Shown here: piece after piece, positions 22,101 to 36,000 of the stretch | Layout of the letters: each line of letters opens with the position of its first letter | How positions within the stretch are numbered: position 1 is the first letter of the stretch | Assembly: GCA_003864495.1 (NCBI GenBank) | Contig: ML133421.1 | Coordinates: forward strand, 2,790,001-2,854,000 | Length of the DNA: 64,000 nucleotides | Origin: Nemopilema nomurai | Lineage: Eukaryota > Cnidaria > Scyphozoa > Rhizostomeae > Rhizostomatidae | Direction: 5' to 3' | Position numbers and translations under genes: made by a program | Notes under the pieces: model-generated | Seen by the model: only the letters and a program-made list of their open reading frames with translations | Database searches by the model: none | Told to the model about the DNA's origin: nothing

Positions 22101-25100
22101 ACCAACAATGTAAATTTGGTCAACTAGCGAGGTCAAGTAGTTTAGGCTTTAAGATCAACTAGCGTCTTTAAATAAGCACAACAACCCATGGATGTGCCAT
22201 ACTCTTACACAAACCACAGGTAGCAGAACAAGGATATTCGACTTTAAAGGTCGAGGGACTTGAAAACCGCTGCTAGAAACTTCAATAAGAAAATTATGTA
22301 AACCTTCCTATATATGATTTTCTCCATTTTCAAAACTTCTTCTAGCTTCCAACATGGTATCATTATGTACCTTATTAATTTGGCTATCAGAATGTGAAGT
22401 AATCAAAAATGGATGTTTTCGTCCAGAAAACGTTTACCGTAACCTTAACAATTAAACATGACTATACTCCAAAAGCAATTTTACTTGGAACCTCATTATT
22501 AACACAATGACTTCTATTTGTCAATCTTCTGCCTTTTTTAATTCATTCTTGGACTTAATAACCTGCATATTCATACTGCAAGCCGATAATAATTAATTTT
22601 GCATATGAATGTCACAAAAAAGGAATTTTGAATCATATAATCAAGAATTTCTGAAAAGCATACCACTCTACTTGAATCCGGGGAGGATTTTCCTGTGAAG
22701 ATTGACTGTTTTCAAAGCTGGCCTCATTTCCATTCTTGTCATTTACAGCGCAATCATTTTTGACAATCTTTTTGTCTTCCCCATTTGAATCATTTTTGGG
22801 AACAATTTCTAGAGAGTGGGTGCTACCTATTCCCATTGCAATACAAGTGAGCTCTGATGTGTAGCTTACAAAGTAGTTACTGAATCGGAAGCTGTTTGCA
22901 TCCTTGAATGCATCTATCCATCTAAAAGTATATAAAACATTATATACAACAACAGATATTACTGAAATTCTAATGAAATAGGAGATTCATTGCTTTCATT
23001 TGAAGTTTGGCTATAAAATTCTTCTACCTATCATGCTTTTGAATGTGCCTCAGTTACAAGCATGATTTTCAAAGCAGGTGACTAAAAGGCACATGAGATC
23101 TAGGGATAAAAAGGGGGACAGAATTTATAACCTGCAAATACAATGGTAAATACAACTATAATTATATACAAATACAATTACGAGAAGTAAAATGAAATTT
23201 CAACAATGCAGAAACACAGTTCAAGTGACAGCTTAAAAAGATCGCATTTTGTTTAGCAGAATGTGATAGTGAAAGAAATTCTTAAATAACAACACACCCA
23301 ACACCAATTATAAGAGTAGTCTACTGCCAATCAATAACCAAGAAAGATCACTTATCTTTGACTTGGACCAAAATCTATTAAATATTACAAGAAAAGTCAT
23401 CTAAAGATAGGTTTACAATGTTTCCCTTTCATGCCTTGAGTGAAGTACTCATGAGAAAATAGTACATACATGTGTGAGCCTAGCTTTGGAATAACATAGG
23501 TTGTTCCACATGTTGACCACAAAAGGCACACACAAGAAAGAATCATTGTTCTTGCAACATTCAAGAGCCAGCTCCATCCCTAAAAAGAAGACATATTAAA
23601 TATTTTCTATAACATTCCAAAGGATGTAACAGATGCATTAAAACTACATGGAGATAATCAAATTCACCCTGCATTACAAACAATATTCATATAAATAACT
23701 AGCATAAATATTTAAATAAGCAAAATAACTAAGTAAGGCTGGAATATCCTGAGTTCTTATTCTGGGACAGAAACAGAAGTGTGAAATCTTACCAAAGGCC
23801 AGGGATTATAAAGCTGTAGGTATTCACCAAATGATATAAAAGGCCCAAAGATGATGCTTGCAGGATTCAGAAGGTAGCCATAGTAGCTAGCTGCATTCAA
23901 ACTGTGGATCTCATTACTTTTCCTTCCATAGCCCAAAGATATTAGCTTCATAGCCACAATCATAACAGAGCCTGAAGCATGTAAAGAATTAAAAAATTGT
24001 TAATAAGGCATTTTAAGCAAACTAGATAAACATTTTTAAGCTTATTAGTATCATTGAACTGCTTCATTTCATTTTTCGTATGGTAGGTCACCATTTACGA
24101 ACCATTGCTTCAAAGGCACAGAAATTAAATGTAAATTCATTATGAAAATTAGTTTCACTTTTTGCCATCAAAAGAAGCATCAATAAAACTACAAAAATTA
24201 GACTTGTTTACAGATATTAGACTTGTTTACTCTTATTCTAATTAACAGGATTTTGCATTCCAGGTCTTAGAGAACATTAGACCTGCAGAAAATCTCAAAA
24301 AATGTGGTTCATATTTATCATCCTTGGTTTATGTTTGCTTAGAATAAGTTTAGTGTAAAGTATTAGAGTGTAGAAGAGAGATTAGGCTTTTGAGCAGAAT
24401 ATTGGCAATTTCCTTGTGCTTTACACGCCAAAATATTGCACATCTTGTTCAATATATCATCTGCCCTAGCTTTTGTTACAAAAACAATTTCATCATATTT
24501 TATTAGAAAGAGCCTCAACTTTTATGCAAGATTTGCATAATTATATCATTTTGGCATACCTCTTATTTTGTTCCATTCCATCTCTCCAACAAAACATTTT
24601 TCACTACAAATTAAAGAGTTTGTACTAATAAATCCTAATTTCAATAACTTTTCAAACAGATAAGATATATAATGATAAACTTAAATTACATACATATGGC
24701 GAATCTGTCGATAATGTTATAGATATCTGAAGTGTTGAAAAATTATGTGGCGAACAATGTTTTGATATCATGAATTAATCTTTGTGCAGTTATATATCCT
24801 TGCATTTTCGTCATCAAAAGGAAGTTTTTATCAAAAGTCGGAGAGAGTAATCACAAAGGTACATAATTAGCATTAGACCATTTCTAAGGAACAGAACTGC
24901 AAAGTTCAATAGAAAATTTTACCATAATAGCATAACAGCAGCTAAGATTATTGCAAGAAATCCACCACGACTAGTGTGCGAATTGGACAAGCAAAGATGC
25001 CCAAACATCGTCAGCAGAATAATATAACCAGCCGACTGCTGATAAAAATGCCACAGCGCAATAAATCCAAAAACAGAGGAAAGGATATGGAGTAAATTTT

Positions 25101-25362
25101 TGTTCGGTCTCAGGAGCGAAAACAGTCTTAATACCAAGCACAACACCAAGAGGAGCCAAAGGGATTGTAAACCTTGGGAAATTGTAGGCCCGACACATTC
25201 CTTCAAAACACTGAATTCGCTCGCCATCCGTTGATGCTCTTGCTCCAGCAGTTGTTGAAGCAATTCATTTTCTTCGTCATAATAAACTTCAGAGTCGTGA
25301 TATTGTCCCAACATTTCGGCATGGTTTTCGGTATCGTCAATATCGTAAAAATCGTTTTCCAT
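19160..25362 (-). CDS. PORCN: Protein-serine O-palmitoleoyltransferase porcupine
   Basis: This ER-membrane MBOAT enzyme attaches palmitoleate to a conserved Ser of Wnt proteins, which is needed for their secretion. Exons in transcription order: 25362-24923, 24603-24560, 23971-23793, 23579-23470, 22921-22664, 21248-21148, 20829-20753, 20518-20455, 20131 to about 19905, 19339-19160. All junctions are phase-consistent, giving about 559 aa (human about 460). Family motifs: [10 protein letters not shown] near the N-terminus, [66 protein letters not shown] with the catalytic His, and [11 protein letters not shown]. The residue 35 before that His, Asn in human, is Ser here (NWSLPM). Extra length comes from an acidic N-terminus, an Asn/Ser/Glu-rich insert in exon 5 and a basic tail. 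The exon 9 donor is uncertain (19905 or 19890). Confidence 0.95.
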
Positions 25363-26184
25363 TATGGACGAAGGTACACTCGGCGTTTACGATGGCCAAA
25401 GACAAATCTAGTGGCCACTAAGGATCAGAAAAACTGCTTGACATTGCACTTTTAGGAAAATAACTTGCTCGTTCGATTCAGGGTTTCTGCTTCTGAACTG
25501 CTTCCTTTACCATGTTGTAGAACGGTGTTCCCAATTTCTAATCCAAATCGGAAGAGCAACAATTTTCTATGAATTGATCATTTCCGCCATAAATCAGCCT
25601 CGTTGCAAGAAAATTCCCGCCCTTTCAGAAAAAACAAACGCGACCGCCCCCAGTAAAAGAGTCCGCCAATTGTTTAAATTTCTGGAAAATCTTTTATTTT
25701 CAATGGTTTAGAGTGCCATATTTTTACTTTTTATGCAGCATCGAGCTACTTCTATCAAATCTCATACATAATGACACTTTCGAACTCAAATCGAATAACA
25801 CGCTTAAATCACTCGTCCTTATCCTATCACTCCATGAGCCCTTCCAACGTGGGCACAAGTACGGGAACACTTGTCATTTTTGACGACAGTCAGAATTTTC
25901 TATATAATCTATAGGCCTTCCTTACAATATTGACCTGAAAGGAAAATTTTTCCATACTTCCTCTGCATAGCAGTTCAATTGACTACTGGTTCATAAACTA
26001 TGAACTGTTAAAAGAGTGCATGAGAAAGTCTCGACTAAAAACTTCTGTGTTGTCGTTTTTACCAACTCTTGGTTTGTTCATCCCAATTAGGGTTTTTGCA
26101 TTGTGAGCCATCGTCGGTTGTAAGATACGTTCCACCTAATTTTAAAAATTTTCAAGACATGTTTTATAGAATATATTAGCCAAT
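25363..26184. other. Region upstream of PORCN, no gene seen
   Basis: It presumably contains the PORCN promoter and 5' UTR. I see no convincing TATA box and no exon. Confidence 0.4.
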
Positions 26185-26760
26185 CTAGAGGAAATACTTA
26201 ACAAGTTGCTCTATATTAAAAAAATCTTGCAGCTTGTTGAAGCTAGTGGCAAAGTGATGAGAATCTTGTAAAGAAGGAACAGCTGTGGAAAGGCCTTTTG
26301 CAGGTTGTACTTCATCGTCGAAATCGTCTCCATTTACTTCAAGACTTTCTCTAGCAACCGGCTGAGGGCTGCTCTGCACTTTAACTTCCCTCATCTTACA
26401 AAATCTTTCTCAGTCATGGCAAAAACAATAAATTGTTGCGTTATCTAAAACATCAGTGAATTCATTTCGGAACGGACTGAGTTGAACTTCAGCTCTTTTC
26501 GCAAGCCTTTTGGTTATCGATCGTCTCTGATTGGGGTTATAAAAGTGCAGGAGAAAATGAGCTTTTAGAACGGTTTCAGAAGAAGTCACTATATTTACCA
26601 TTGCTTCTGCATCTGTTGTTTTCTCTGCCGTACCCTGTTGGCATTCACCTTTAGACAGGATCGATGAAAACCTTTCATTTTGTCCAATATTTCGTTCCAA
26701 AAAATTTTGGCTCCTTCTAGCCAAATATATTATAGTTAATTTGAAGCAACTCTTCACCAT
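26185..26760 (-). CDS. Unidentified ORF pair, possible small gene
   Basis: A 116-codon ORF starts with ATG at 26760 (MVKSCFKLT) and ends in TGA near 26412. It is preceded by an acceptor-like AAATTCAG, suggesting a spliced 5' UTR. A second 69-codon ORF in another frame runs 26394-26185; it is acidic in the middle (GDDFDDEVQ) and looks coding. A donor-like GTAAGA lies between them, but it falls after the stop of the first frame, so I cannot join them cleanly. Possibilities are two exons with a junction I could not place, one gene with a frameshift, or chance ORFs. The protein is not recognised. Confidence 0.35.
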
Positions 26761-26861
26761 GGAACATTGGGGCTGAATTTTCCTACACTTCTATTTGCAT
26801 ATAACACCCAATAAACTTATGATATGATCAATATCAGTTTCTCACACCAACTCACTTACTC

Positions 26862-27300
26862 ATATCTTACCGAGCTAGTCACATTGCGAACAGCAGCGCG
26901 AAGGACGAGATCTGTTGATGATGACTTGACTCTCGAGACACCAAGGACAAAGCTAATGACCACTGGAGATCATTGTTTGGAATAGACTCCCATATACGAT
27001 GCGAGCTGTGGATTCATTTGACACTTTTAAGAGTAGACTAAAAGCGACTAAAAACTTTGAAAGACTAAAAACTTTTTTAAGAATATTTTAATTAGATTGT
27101 ATTTCTTTTGCAGGCAATTTCTAGCATCTTTTTGTTATAGTACGATATTTATACTACTCTGTATGTTATATTTTATTTTATTATATATTTTATTCTGTTA
27201 GTTTTATGAACATTATGTAATGCGCCTTTGAGCCGCGTGAATAAATGGCACAATATAAATGCCTCTTATTTATTTATATTTATTATTTATTCTTTTTACA
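26862..27300 (+). mobile_element. 3' remnant of an L2-like non-LTR retrotransposon (LINE)
   Basis: Translation in pieces gives the C-terminal signature of L2/CR1-group LINE ORFs: SYLTELVTLRT, then RSVDDDLTLETPRTKL, then after a frame change WNRLPYTMRAVDSFDTFKSR. The 3' end has the usual ATATAAATGCC followed by TTATTTATT-type repeats. It is a broken, 5'-truncated copy with no complete domain. Confidence 0.75.
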
Positions 27301-27899
27301 CTATAAACTACTATAAAAGAGTTGCTCCCTACTCTTGCATACCTGTGCTTAAGTAGCTCTCATTCATTGCTACCTTTTCTACGATGTCCACTCTTTGTTG
27401 GCACTTTGGCTACCACAATAAGGTAAAACGTCCTCTCAACGCAGGCTCTACATTGTACGTTGATTGGTTTTAGAGTATACAGACCTTTTAATCGTTTGAA
27501 TGGCAAATGACACAGTTTTAAAAGGGAAATTAAAATCAGATTATTATTGTATTATGGGTATATAATGTTCGCTTTAAAACGCGCACGAAGCATGTGTTGC
27601 ATTAGTGGTTTTGAAGATTCGGAAAGAAGATGGAACATCAGAGTATGATGAGTTCTGCAACCGAGATGCCTGAACAGTGTTGACTTCTAAGCATAGGAGA
27701 ATCTATACGCAGCTTTGTACCTTACCACGCATATCCCGATAGGGACTTGGATAATTCTTTGCGTCTTTATATGGTCTTGCGCCTAGCCTTTTAATCACTA
27801 TACCACCGAAATACGTTTAAAGTAGCGTATTGCCCTTACCTGCAATGTGGTGGCGCTTTTCATAGTTACTCAGTCTCAAAGTATCAGTTGTGGTATGTT
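27301..27899. other. Intergenic DNA, no gene seen
   Basis: AT-rich DNA between the LINE remnant and the possible exon at 27900-28065. No splice-supported ORF was found. Confidence 0.4.
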
Positions 27900-28065
27900 T
27901 TTTCGTACATCTGGTCTTTTTGGGCATCTGGTCTTTGGGCATCTGCTTGAGAAGTTGCGTAGTTCTACAGAGTTGTGCAATGAATTGCATAATCCCGATT
28001 TGGAGGAAGACGCCATTAGCATGCTAACGGATTTGCACGGAATATTGCTTCAAGCTAACAGGTAG
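27900..28065 (+). CDS. Possible coding exon, unidentified
   Basis: The frame is open from about 27847 and gives a coding-like acidic helical peptide (LEKLRSSTELCNELHN, then DLEEDAISMLTDLH). It ends at a good donor (AACAG followed by GTAGGTAAG) near 28061, or at the TAG right after it. I could not link it to CCDC22, whose start codon and N-terminus are clear at 30094. It may be an orphan exon of another gene. The left boundary is approximate. Confidence 0.3.
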
Positions 28066-30093
28066 GTAAGTGCAGAGGACAATTGTAATGAATGATATGC
28101 AACAGAAAGTCACAATTGTGGAGGTTGAATCAACAAGTCCAAGCCTCCACCACAAAAGAAAACATCCCACCTTTATTGCACAAGCATCATTTAGAGCTTC
28201 CCTTAGTCCAAATCGGCTTCCACTAGATTTTAGCCTATAGACTTTGAATGGTTATACTATTTCCCAATTCTGCTCGATCACTGTACAAAGTGCAAGGGAT
28301 TTCTTTGCTCGATTGATAATTAATTCCACACTCAACGGCCCTGAGCGATTGTGCGAAATTTCCTGACGATGCTACGGGGCTGTGTCTAACATTACGATGG
28401 TATGGATTTTCAAGAGAAAAAGAGGTCATGTACTTTGTCATGAATGTGATTGCTGTTATACTACTTCATTAACAACGCTGTGTGCGCATAACAGGCATCA
28501 TAACACTTCCAGTGTAACGGATATGCTTCGAAAAATTGAATTGGCGCAGCCTGTTATATAGACGTAGAGGTGCCAGACTCTCCATTGTATACGACATCCA
28601 TTTTAATTTAGTAGCCATCCCCGCAGACTGCCTACAGCAAAGACACGCACGTTTTCCGCATCAACTGGCTGTCCACACGCTACACGGATCAGGAAGCTAT
28701 GGCCAATATTCACTCTTCCACGGGCAATTCGAGATGGAATCGATTACCAAGACAGAGTAACCACGGCTAACTATACCTTGGGTACCAGACCCACAAGTGA
28801 GATTAGGTTAACTATAGCTGTGAACCACGTATGTCGTTAATTAGAAAACATTGGGGAAATTTTTTACGAAAGTAACTATTAGAAAACTCCTTAAACATTT
28901 TTTAATAGTTTTAAATATCTCTTTATTAACTGGGACACCCAAGATGGAGAGTATGAAATATGTTTCGACTGACCATGCACACTCATAAGCATTCCTCCAT
29001 CAAATGGGCAGTTTTACCCTTAAAATAGTGCAGATTATACTTCCCTAAAATTTCGAATAGGCCTATTTGCTTACAATCCACTCTGGCTGTCAGATATCGG
29101 GGTGGATAGTTATAACCCCAGGGGGAGATGCAGAGAAAATTTGAAGGGGGACTGGGTGTTTTGGCTGCAGTTGATAACAGGGTGCCGAAAAATTTTCAGA
29201 AATTTTTTGTGGTGAGTGTACGCTTTATATAAAAATTTCCAACTTCAATCTCCTGATGACAAAGGCTCCCTATTCACGTTCTATAACTAAACGCGTTGTA
29301 AATGCAGTACTTTAACTAAAGATATATATTTTCAAAAGAGGCGCCACAAAATTAAACCTGAGTGGGCTATGAATCAAGTTTAGTGATATAGGAAAATCCA
29401 ACATAGTTAGGTCGGGCGCAAAAGAAAATTTTGAAATTAAGCCTCCTAGAGTGGCTAGAGATTCATATCCAGGACAAAAATTCAAGGAAATAAATACCAA
29501 TTTCACTCAGAATAAACAGTTCAACGATTCCATCTATTATTGACTTTTTGAAAAAGTCGGGAGGTGAGGATTCGTGCTAAAAACCCTGGTGATAGGTACT
29601 GGGGAAAGGAAGAAAGGGTGATCATTTATTATATATTCATGGATATACCTCAATAAGATAGTAAAGAGATCAAATATAGTCAGGCAGTATGTGAACACTT
29701 TGTTCTCATTTTATTTCATATTCTGTTGTAGAAAAATTATGGAAAGTACGGTAAAAAAATTTGATCTCTGAGCAAATGGGAGGGGGCTCCAGCCCCCAGT
29801 GGCGCAGTGCCTGACTTGAAGTTTCTCTTTCAATCTAAAAAATTGCTGAATTGGGCGGAAGCAGCACTCCCCCAATCCCCCCAGCAGTTTCGCCCCTGGG
29901 TATAGATGTAGATTCGTTTTCTTGTTACGATGGCTGCAAAATAGCCCCTGTCAGTCAGTGCCCCGGGATCAACCAATTCAATTCAATATGTTATTAGAAG
30001 AAGGAAGGAAGAGGGGAAGTTCGATTTACAGACTGTCAGCCAAGCAAACTGCAGTGAGGCAAAATTTCTTTAGGGTAAGAGGGCGAAAGAACA
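28066..30093. other. Upstream of CCDC22, interspersed repeat debris
   Basis: No gene recognised. Between about 29760 and 29910 there are C- and G-rich phrases such as GGGGGCTCCAGCCCCC and CCCCCAATCCCCCC, typical of decayed interspersed repeats. The CCDC22 promoter should lie at the right end. Confidence 0.4.
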
Positions 30094-33000
30094 ATGGAGG
30101 AAGTTGACAAGATAATAATTCATTCATTGAGACATATTGGATGGTAAGATATACTTCTTTTATCGCTCGAAAAAGTAGGCCAGTCTGATTAATCAGGATG
30201 ACTGGTTAAATAAAATCCCTTCAAGTTCAGATAAGAATTCAAATGCATTTCTGTTAATATCAAAGTCTAAAAGTTTTCACTTCTTTAAGTGGTCATACAA
30301 AAGTGCCGAAAATTGACTAACAATGATAAGTTCTATCAAAAGCTGACAAATTTTATCAAAATGTTGCCAAGGAGAACAAACTCAGATATTTTCCAGCCCA
30401 GAAACTAATAAACTAGGGATTTGAAAGCACCAGGAGGGTGCTTATGCAATGAGATGTGTTGATATTGATAGAAGGATGAGTTACACACACTATATACATT
30501 TTTCATCCCACACAAGGAAGAACTCTGAGTTGAATCAGCTTTCAAAAAAGAGAAAAGGTTTCAAAAAGTTGCAGCTGACTGTGACTGGCACAGCTCTAAA
30601 TGATATTCTAAAATGACATAAATCTTAAATTCTTGGCACTTTCCTGTTCTCTTTGAAATTTATTTTGCAACTTAGATGAACTATGCAAACACATTTAGCA
30701 TGAACAGAGAAAAGTTGTTTTTTATTGAAGTTTGCTGAAGATTGTTAGGCCAGCCAAGAAAATGAAAGGATGTAATTGTTGGGCCAAAGGAATATGAAAG
30801 TGTGACAAGAACAGTCTATTTCTTATGTTTTATATTTTATTGTCAAAAATAAATTTTAAGATGTAAAATCTCTTAATTTCTTTCAACAGTGATATCCCAG
30901 AAGACCTTCAGACCATAAGAGAATTCACTGCTAATCTTGTAATCGAAGCAGCCTCAAGATGCTTAAATCTGATTAATGAAGATGTTAATCTCCCAAAATC
31001 CTTGCCTGGAAGCATGTCTGCAAGATTCAGGATAGGTGCCACTTTGGCAAATGCATGTCAGGTGATGTATAATTACAACAACAAAAGTTTGCAATTCATT
31101 ATGATTTAAAGGATTTTACTTTAAAGGTTTTAAGGGTGTTATATTAAAGGTTTCTTACTATGCGATATTTTCTGCTGTTAACTAGACAATGTTCAAAATA
31201 AAAATCACATACAGTTTTTTTACATTTGACCATAACTGCTTATTTGGCTTCTTGTTCAGTATGAATGGGTTTTAAAATGTTGATAAAGTTTTTACAGAGG
31301 TCTTGTCAATATTTTTATGTTTAACAATTATCTTGGAAGAAAGAAGACCAATGAGGATGTCCATCACTGCTATCTTTTCAAAAAATTTTGTCATTTACTT
31401 CTTTTACTTGAATACCTTAATGATACCCACAGCAATTGAATGAACATGTGTAAGCTATATACAAAGTTTCTGGATCTCATCAAAAAGTTGATGATTGTTT
31501 GATTTGTTGTTGACACTTTTTTGGTGACAGTGTCTTGATTATAACCTAGTAATTGCAATTTAACGAAAAATTGTAAGAGTTTGAAATTTTTTATTAAATC
31601 ATGGACTGGTACACTAAAATACTGCTCTGATGCCAGAACATGGCATGCAATGATTAACACATCTAGGGAAAAAGGTGTGCCAAGGCATGCAAGGGGGATT
31701 GCACACCATTCCTAGTCAGGCCTGCAGTCATGAATCACCTTCCCTTGGGTCCGTAGTCAGCACCTCTAACCACTGAGCCATCCTCGCATTTTATAATTTA
31801 CAATTTTGTTAATGCTATTTTGCAATTTTCTTAATGTTTGTCAGCAAGCTGCAACAATATTGAGTTAGATTAGTTTTACAGCAGAATACCAAGCTGTCAT
31901 TGCCCATACATGTAAGTATTATCAGTGGTTTCATCTTGGTTTTATCAGTGGAAATAACAGGTCAAGTTGTCTTGTAGGACCTTGGATATCCAGGAGAAAT
32001 TGGTTACCAAACCTTTTTGTATTCGAACGAACATGAACTCAGGAAAGTCATCATGTTTCTGATAGAAAAACTTCCAAAAGATACATCTGAAGTGGAGAAT
32101 GAGCCTTTAGGTAAAGATCATAATAAAACAGAGTTTGTTTTGTAGTTTATATGTTTTATTGACTGACCCAGTTTTTTATGCCAGTGGACATTTAGACATG
32201 TTTTAACCCAATGTAAATTATGATTTTTGTCCTGATGATTGAAAGTTAAATGAAAAATTTGTCAAATTAGCATGTGATAGTAGAAGTTGTGTCTTTTTCT
32301 AACGAGTTTAGCATAGACAAGTTGGTTTTACCAGTTTTCATACTTTTACCAAGAGGCTATGTAGTTGAACAGATTTTAGTAAATGTGCTCCTTTTCACAT
32401 TGTCAGGAGCTGCTGTGCTTTTGAATCAGAAAATTGCTGCAGAGATTAAAAGGCAGTTGAGCATTCCTTGGACCCCCTCTTATTGTACTGTAAGGAATGT
32501 CATGCAGCATGGCTGCAAACCAAGGTCCTGGCATCTACTGGTGAGAGCTTTTTCATGTTTTTCATCAATTGATTGTAAAAGAGTGCAATAAGAATGCAAA
32601 GTGTACTCACAATTCAATACTCCTGTGGCAGCAAGCTATATATATTTGTATTGGCACTTTGCTTTCGTGCAATGTAGGAAAGGAAAGATTTTTTAGAAGT
32701 TGGAAGATTAAGTGTAATCCAAGATCATTCAAATGAAGCTAAGTGTGAAAAATGCAGTCATCTAGGCTAGTTATTTGCCAAATATAATTAATGCGTTATC
32801 ATTTGTTTCATCTTTAAAAGCCAAGTATTCACTGGTGTCCAGTTGGTGAAAATTTCAAGTTTCCTGATATAGTAGTCACAAGTTAGTTCTTTTATCTTGC
32901 ATGCAATTGGGAATGGCCAAATTCAAAAAGGCTATATTTTGGAAGAGCAGATAAGTATCTGATGGGGCATGCATGCCAACAAAACATTTCTTTATTTTTA

Positions 33001-36000
33001 AGGGGACATCTTCCTGTTTTGCTCCTAATTCTACTATGCTGAGTGTGCCTAAAGGTTTGGGAGACATAGAGAAGAAGCTACCTAAAGGTAACTAATAAAA
33101 TTTTGTACAACTTTAAGACACTTTCTCGTTTTATTCGATGTAATTTCATAATTACATTTAATTTCAATGTTAGTTTTTGAATTTTACATGTTTGTATTTT
33201 GCAAATTGTTCTCTTTGACATGATGGCTCATTCGTTTATTCCAGACCTGACAGCGTATTACGAAATGCATTTGCCACTTATAATTGACCAAGTACCACAG
33301 CAAAGAGACGTTGCCTTCTCAATACTGAGCTCGAACGCCGCAAGGAATACGGCAGCTGCTGAGTGGGAGAGTGAGTGGAGTCAGGCAGGGCTAAGCAGCA
33401 GGCTCTCCGAGCAGGTGATGCCTGACGAGGATTGATTGAGTCTCTTGCTCATTGAAGCGCGGGCGTCATTGGCAGGACTTATTGCTATATCAACGCCAGC
33501 TCCGACGATTTGACGGCATGGTCTTGACAGCTGGCGATTGATCAAATTGTCTGATGAAGGCTAGTCGTAAATGGTGACCCCGCAAACCTGCAGGGAACTC
33601 TGCAAGACTCTTTTAATGAACAGCTATTTCGATTACAAAGACATGCTTGATGGTATCATCGTTCCGCAACGTCATGTACCCAACATGGTTTTCGCCATCT
33701 TATATAAACAATTTCATTTTCTGTCTCTTTGCTTTCTTGCGTTATTTTCCAGTGTTTTCACAGTACATCAAAAAAGTTGTGCTATCACTTGTTGGCCGTT
33801 ATTTTTGATTCCTTTGCCACGAGCATCGTGCCATTTTAACTTACTTTTGTCTGAAGGAGTACAAAAAGCAAAAGAGAGAAAAACTGATGAAGAAGATGAA
33901 AGTAGAGATGCAGAAAGCAGTTCAAAAGTCAGACGGCGCCTTGACGACTACGTCTCAAGATCTGGGCGAATTACTGACTTCAATGGCGGGTGAGGGCTGA
34001 ACATACCATTTAAAGATGACATTGAGGGGCGGAAGACGTTGTCCAACCTTGGTCTCTCTTGATAGGAATAGCAGGCGAGATCAAGTCCATCGTCTTTATC
34101 AATTTACCAGACATTGATTTTTTATGGCTATTCGAATTCAATATAATTGATTAAAAGGCTCTTCGTTACGTTTTTTATTCAAGGAAGCGACTCGAAGTCA
34201 CAAATAAAAGGGTCACGGTTTACGCACACAGAGAAATTACAGTTCGCCCAGGTGTGTAGCCCTTTTTTGAATCTGCTTACTCAAGAAGGAACATCTTGAT
34301 TCAAACATCAAGACTCTTATGTTCTGGTATCCGTTTATATCTCATTTTGCTGCATTTTATTTGTAACAGCAAAGTTTCTTCATTTGTTCCATTCGTGTAT
34401 CCTCCTTTTATTTCTCCAATAAATACTACGTTTCTCGGCACATCTGTTTAATCATTGATTGTTTTGTTTCTTCTATCAATGGTTTTGCATATCATCTTTG
34501 TGTTTTTCTATCCATTAATTCCAATCCTTAATACGTTTTGCTACATTCATCAATTTTCCATCGTGTCTCAAAGTCTGCTCTTCCCAAGACTCTATCCTTT
34601 ATTTGTGAATGTTCGAATTTGTTTGGTTTGTGAATATTTTGTCGTTTAATCTTATGTCGTTTTTCTAAAGGCAACTAAATTGATTTTCCTCGTGTATTTC
34701 ATTTATTTTGCGACAAAAAATGACTTAATCATCAAGGTTTGAAATTGTTTTCTAGGATGACCAAAAAATAGTTCATGATGGATCGCAACAGAAGACGAAG
34801 GATGAAGTAGAAACAGAAGAAGTCAGTAAAGTGCTTTCATTCCCCTTTCTTTTCCCCTTAAAGATGTAAAATCATGAAAGATGCATCTTTTGTGGAAAAC
34901 CAAATGCCCACGTTTTGCCCAATGCCCAATATTAATTTTATTGCTATATGTTGTAGTTACTACCTTTTAGTTGTAGTTGCTTTGCGATGTAGCAATATGT
35001 CATTTCGAATAGTAGCGTGAAAATTTCAATTGACAGCCGTCAAGCCTTTCTGCCTTCTCCCGAGTTTGGCTATAGTCAGACCGCTTAAAGTAGAAATGAC
35101 TGCAGTTATTTCTCTTTTATTCACCCTCATCCATTACCAATTATCGTTAACCTTCTCACTCAATGAAATATTCGCAATACTTTATGCACCCCGAGTATTT
35201 CTCTGACAAAAAGTGCTTGCCTTTTCATGAATATATAGATCACTGTTTATCTGTTTAACTTCAATAAAAGTCGCCAAATAATATTTTTGATTGATGATGG
35301 TAGTATGATCTGACTGTCATCAACTGTCATCAACTGTCATCAATCGTCGAGTGCCTGGCAATGGTGCATGTATCTAGTCACGTGCGATAAATGGGTCTTG
35401 ATTTGCTCCAATTGGACAATAGTCCTGGTCCTCACTTCTCGGCGTCTTTCTTGGTGATCCTTTCTTGGAAAATAGGGCTTCTCTGATATCGGATCGAAAC
35501 CCCTTACAATTTCTTTTATGTATCTATGAAAATAAATGGTGAGCTTGTGTCTAATACATTTAAGCTAATGTACTTTTTTACTTGAAGGAAAGACAACAAA
35601 GAAGGGAAGAGGAGATAGCGTCATTGAAAAGTCAGTTCCAAGAACTGACATCCCAAATCGAAAATCTTCAACTTGAGATTAAGCAAAACAAAGCTAATTT
35701 GAATCACGTAGGTATCCCTTTATTTAAGATTTTTTAAGATAGACATTTACAGTCAACTGAACTGGTCTTTGTGCAAGTGCCAGTTGCCTTTATAAAGGAA
35801 AAAGAAACCTGCTTGAAGCACATTTTAACCTCATTATTTTTCACACATTCGTCCCAGTTCAATCATTTTATTTCCAACTCATTTCAAAAAGATACATGAC
35901 TACCGTAGAATAACAGTGGTGACCACACTTGGTTTCATTTTAATTGCAACTTAATCTGTGTACAGAAATGTGCAAGAGGCAATGTTTATGGAAAAGACTG

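Noticed and set aside
26885..26950. Non-coding first exon of the minus-strand ORF gene ending in a GTAAGA donor
   Set aside because: The same bases read as LINE coding sequence on the plus strand, so the donor is more likely chance.
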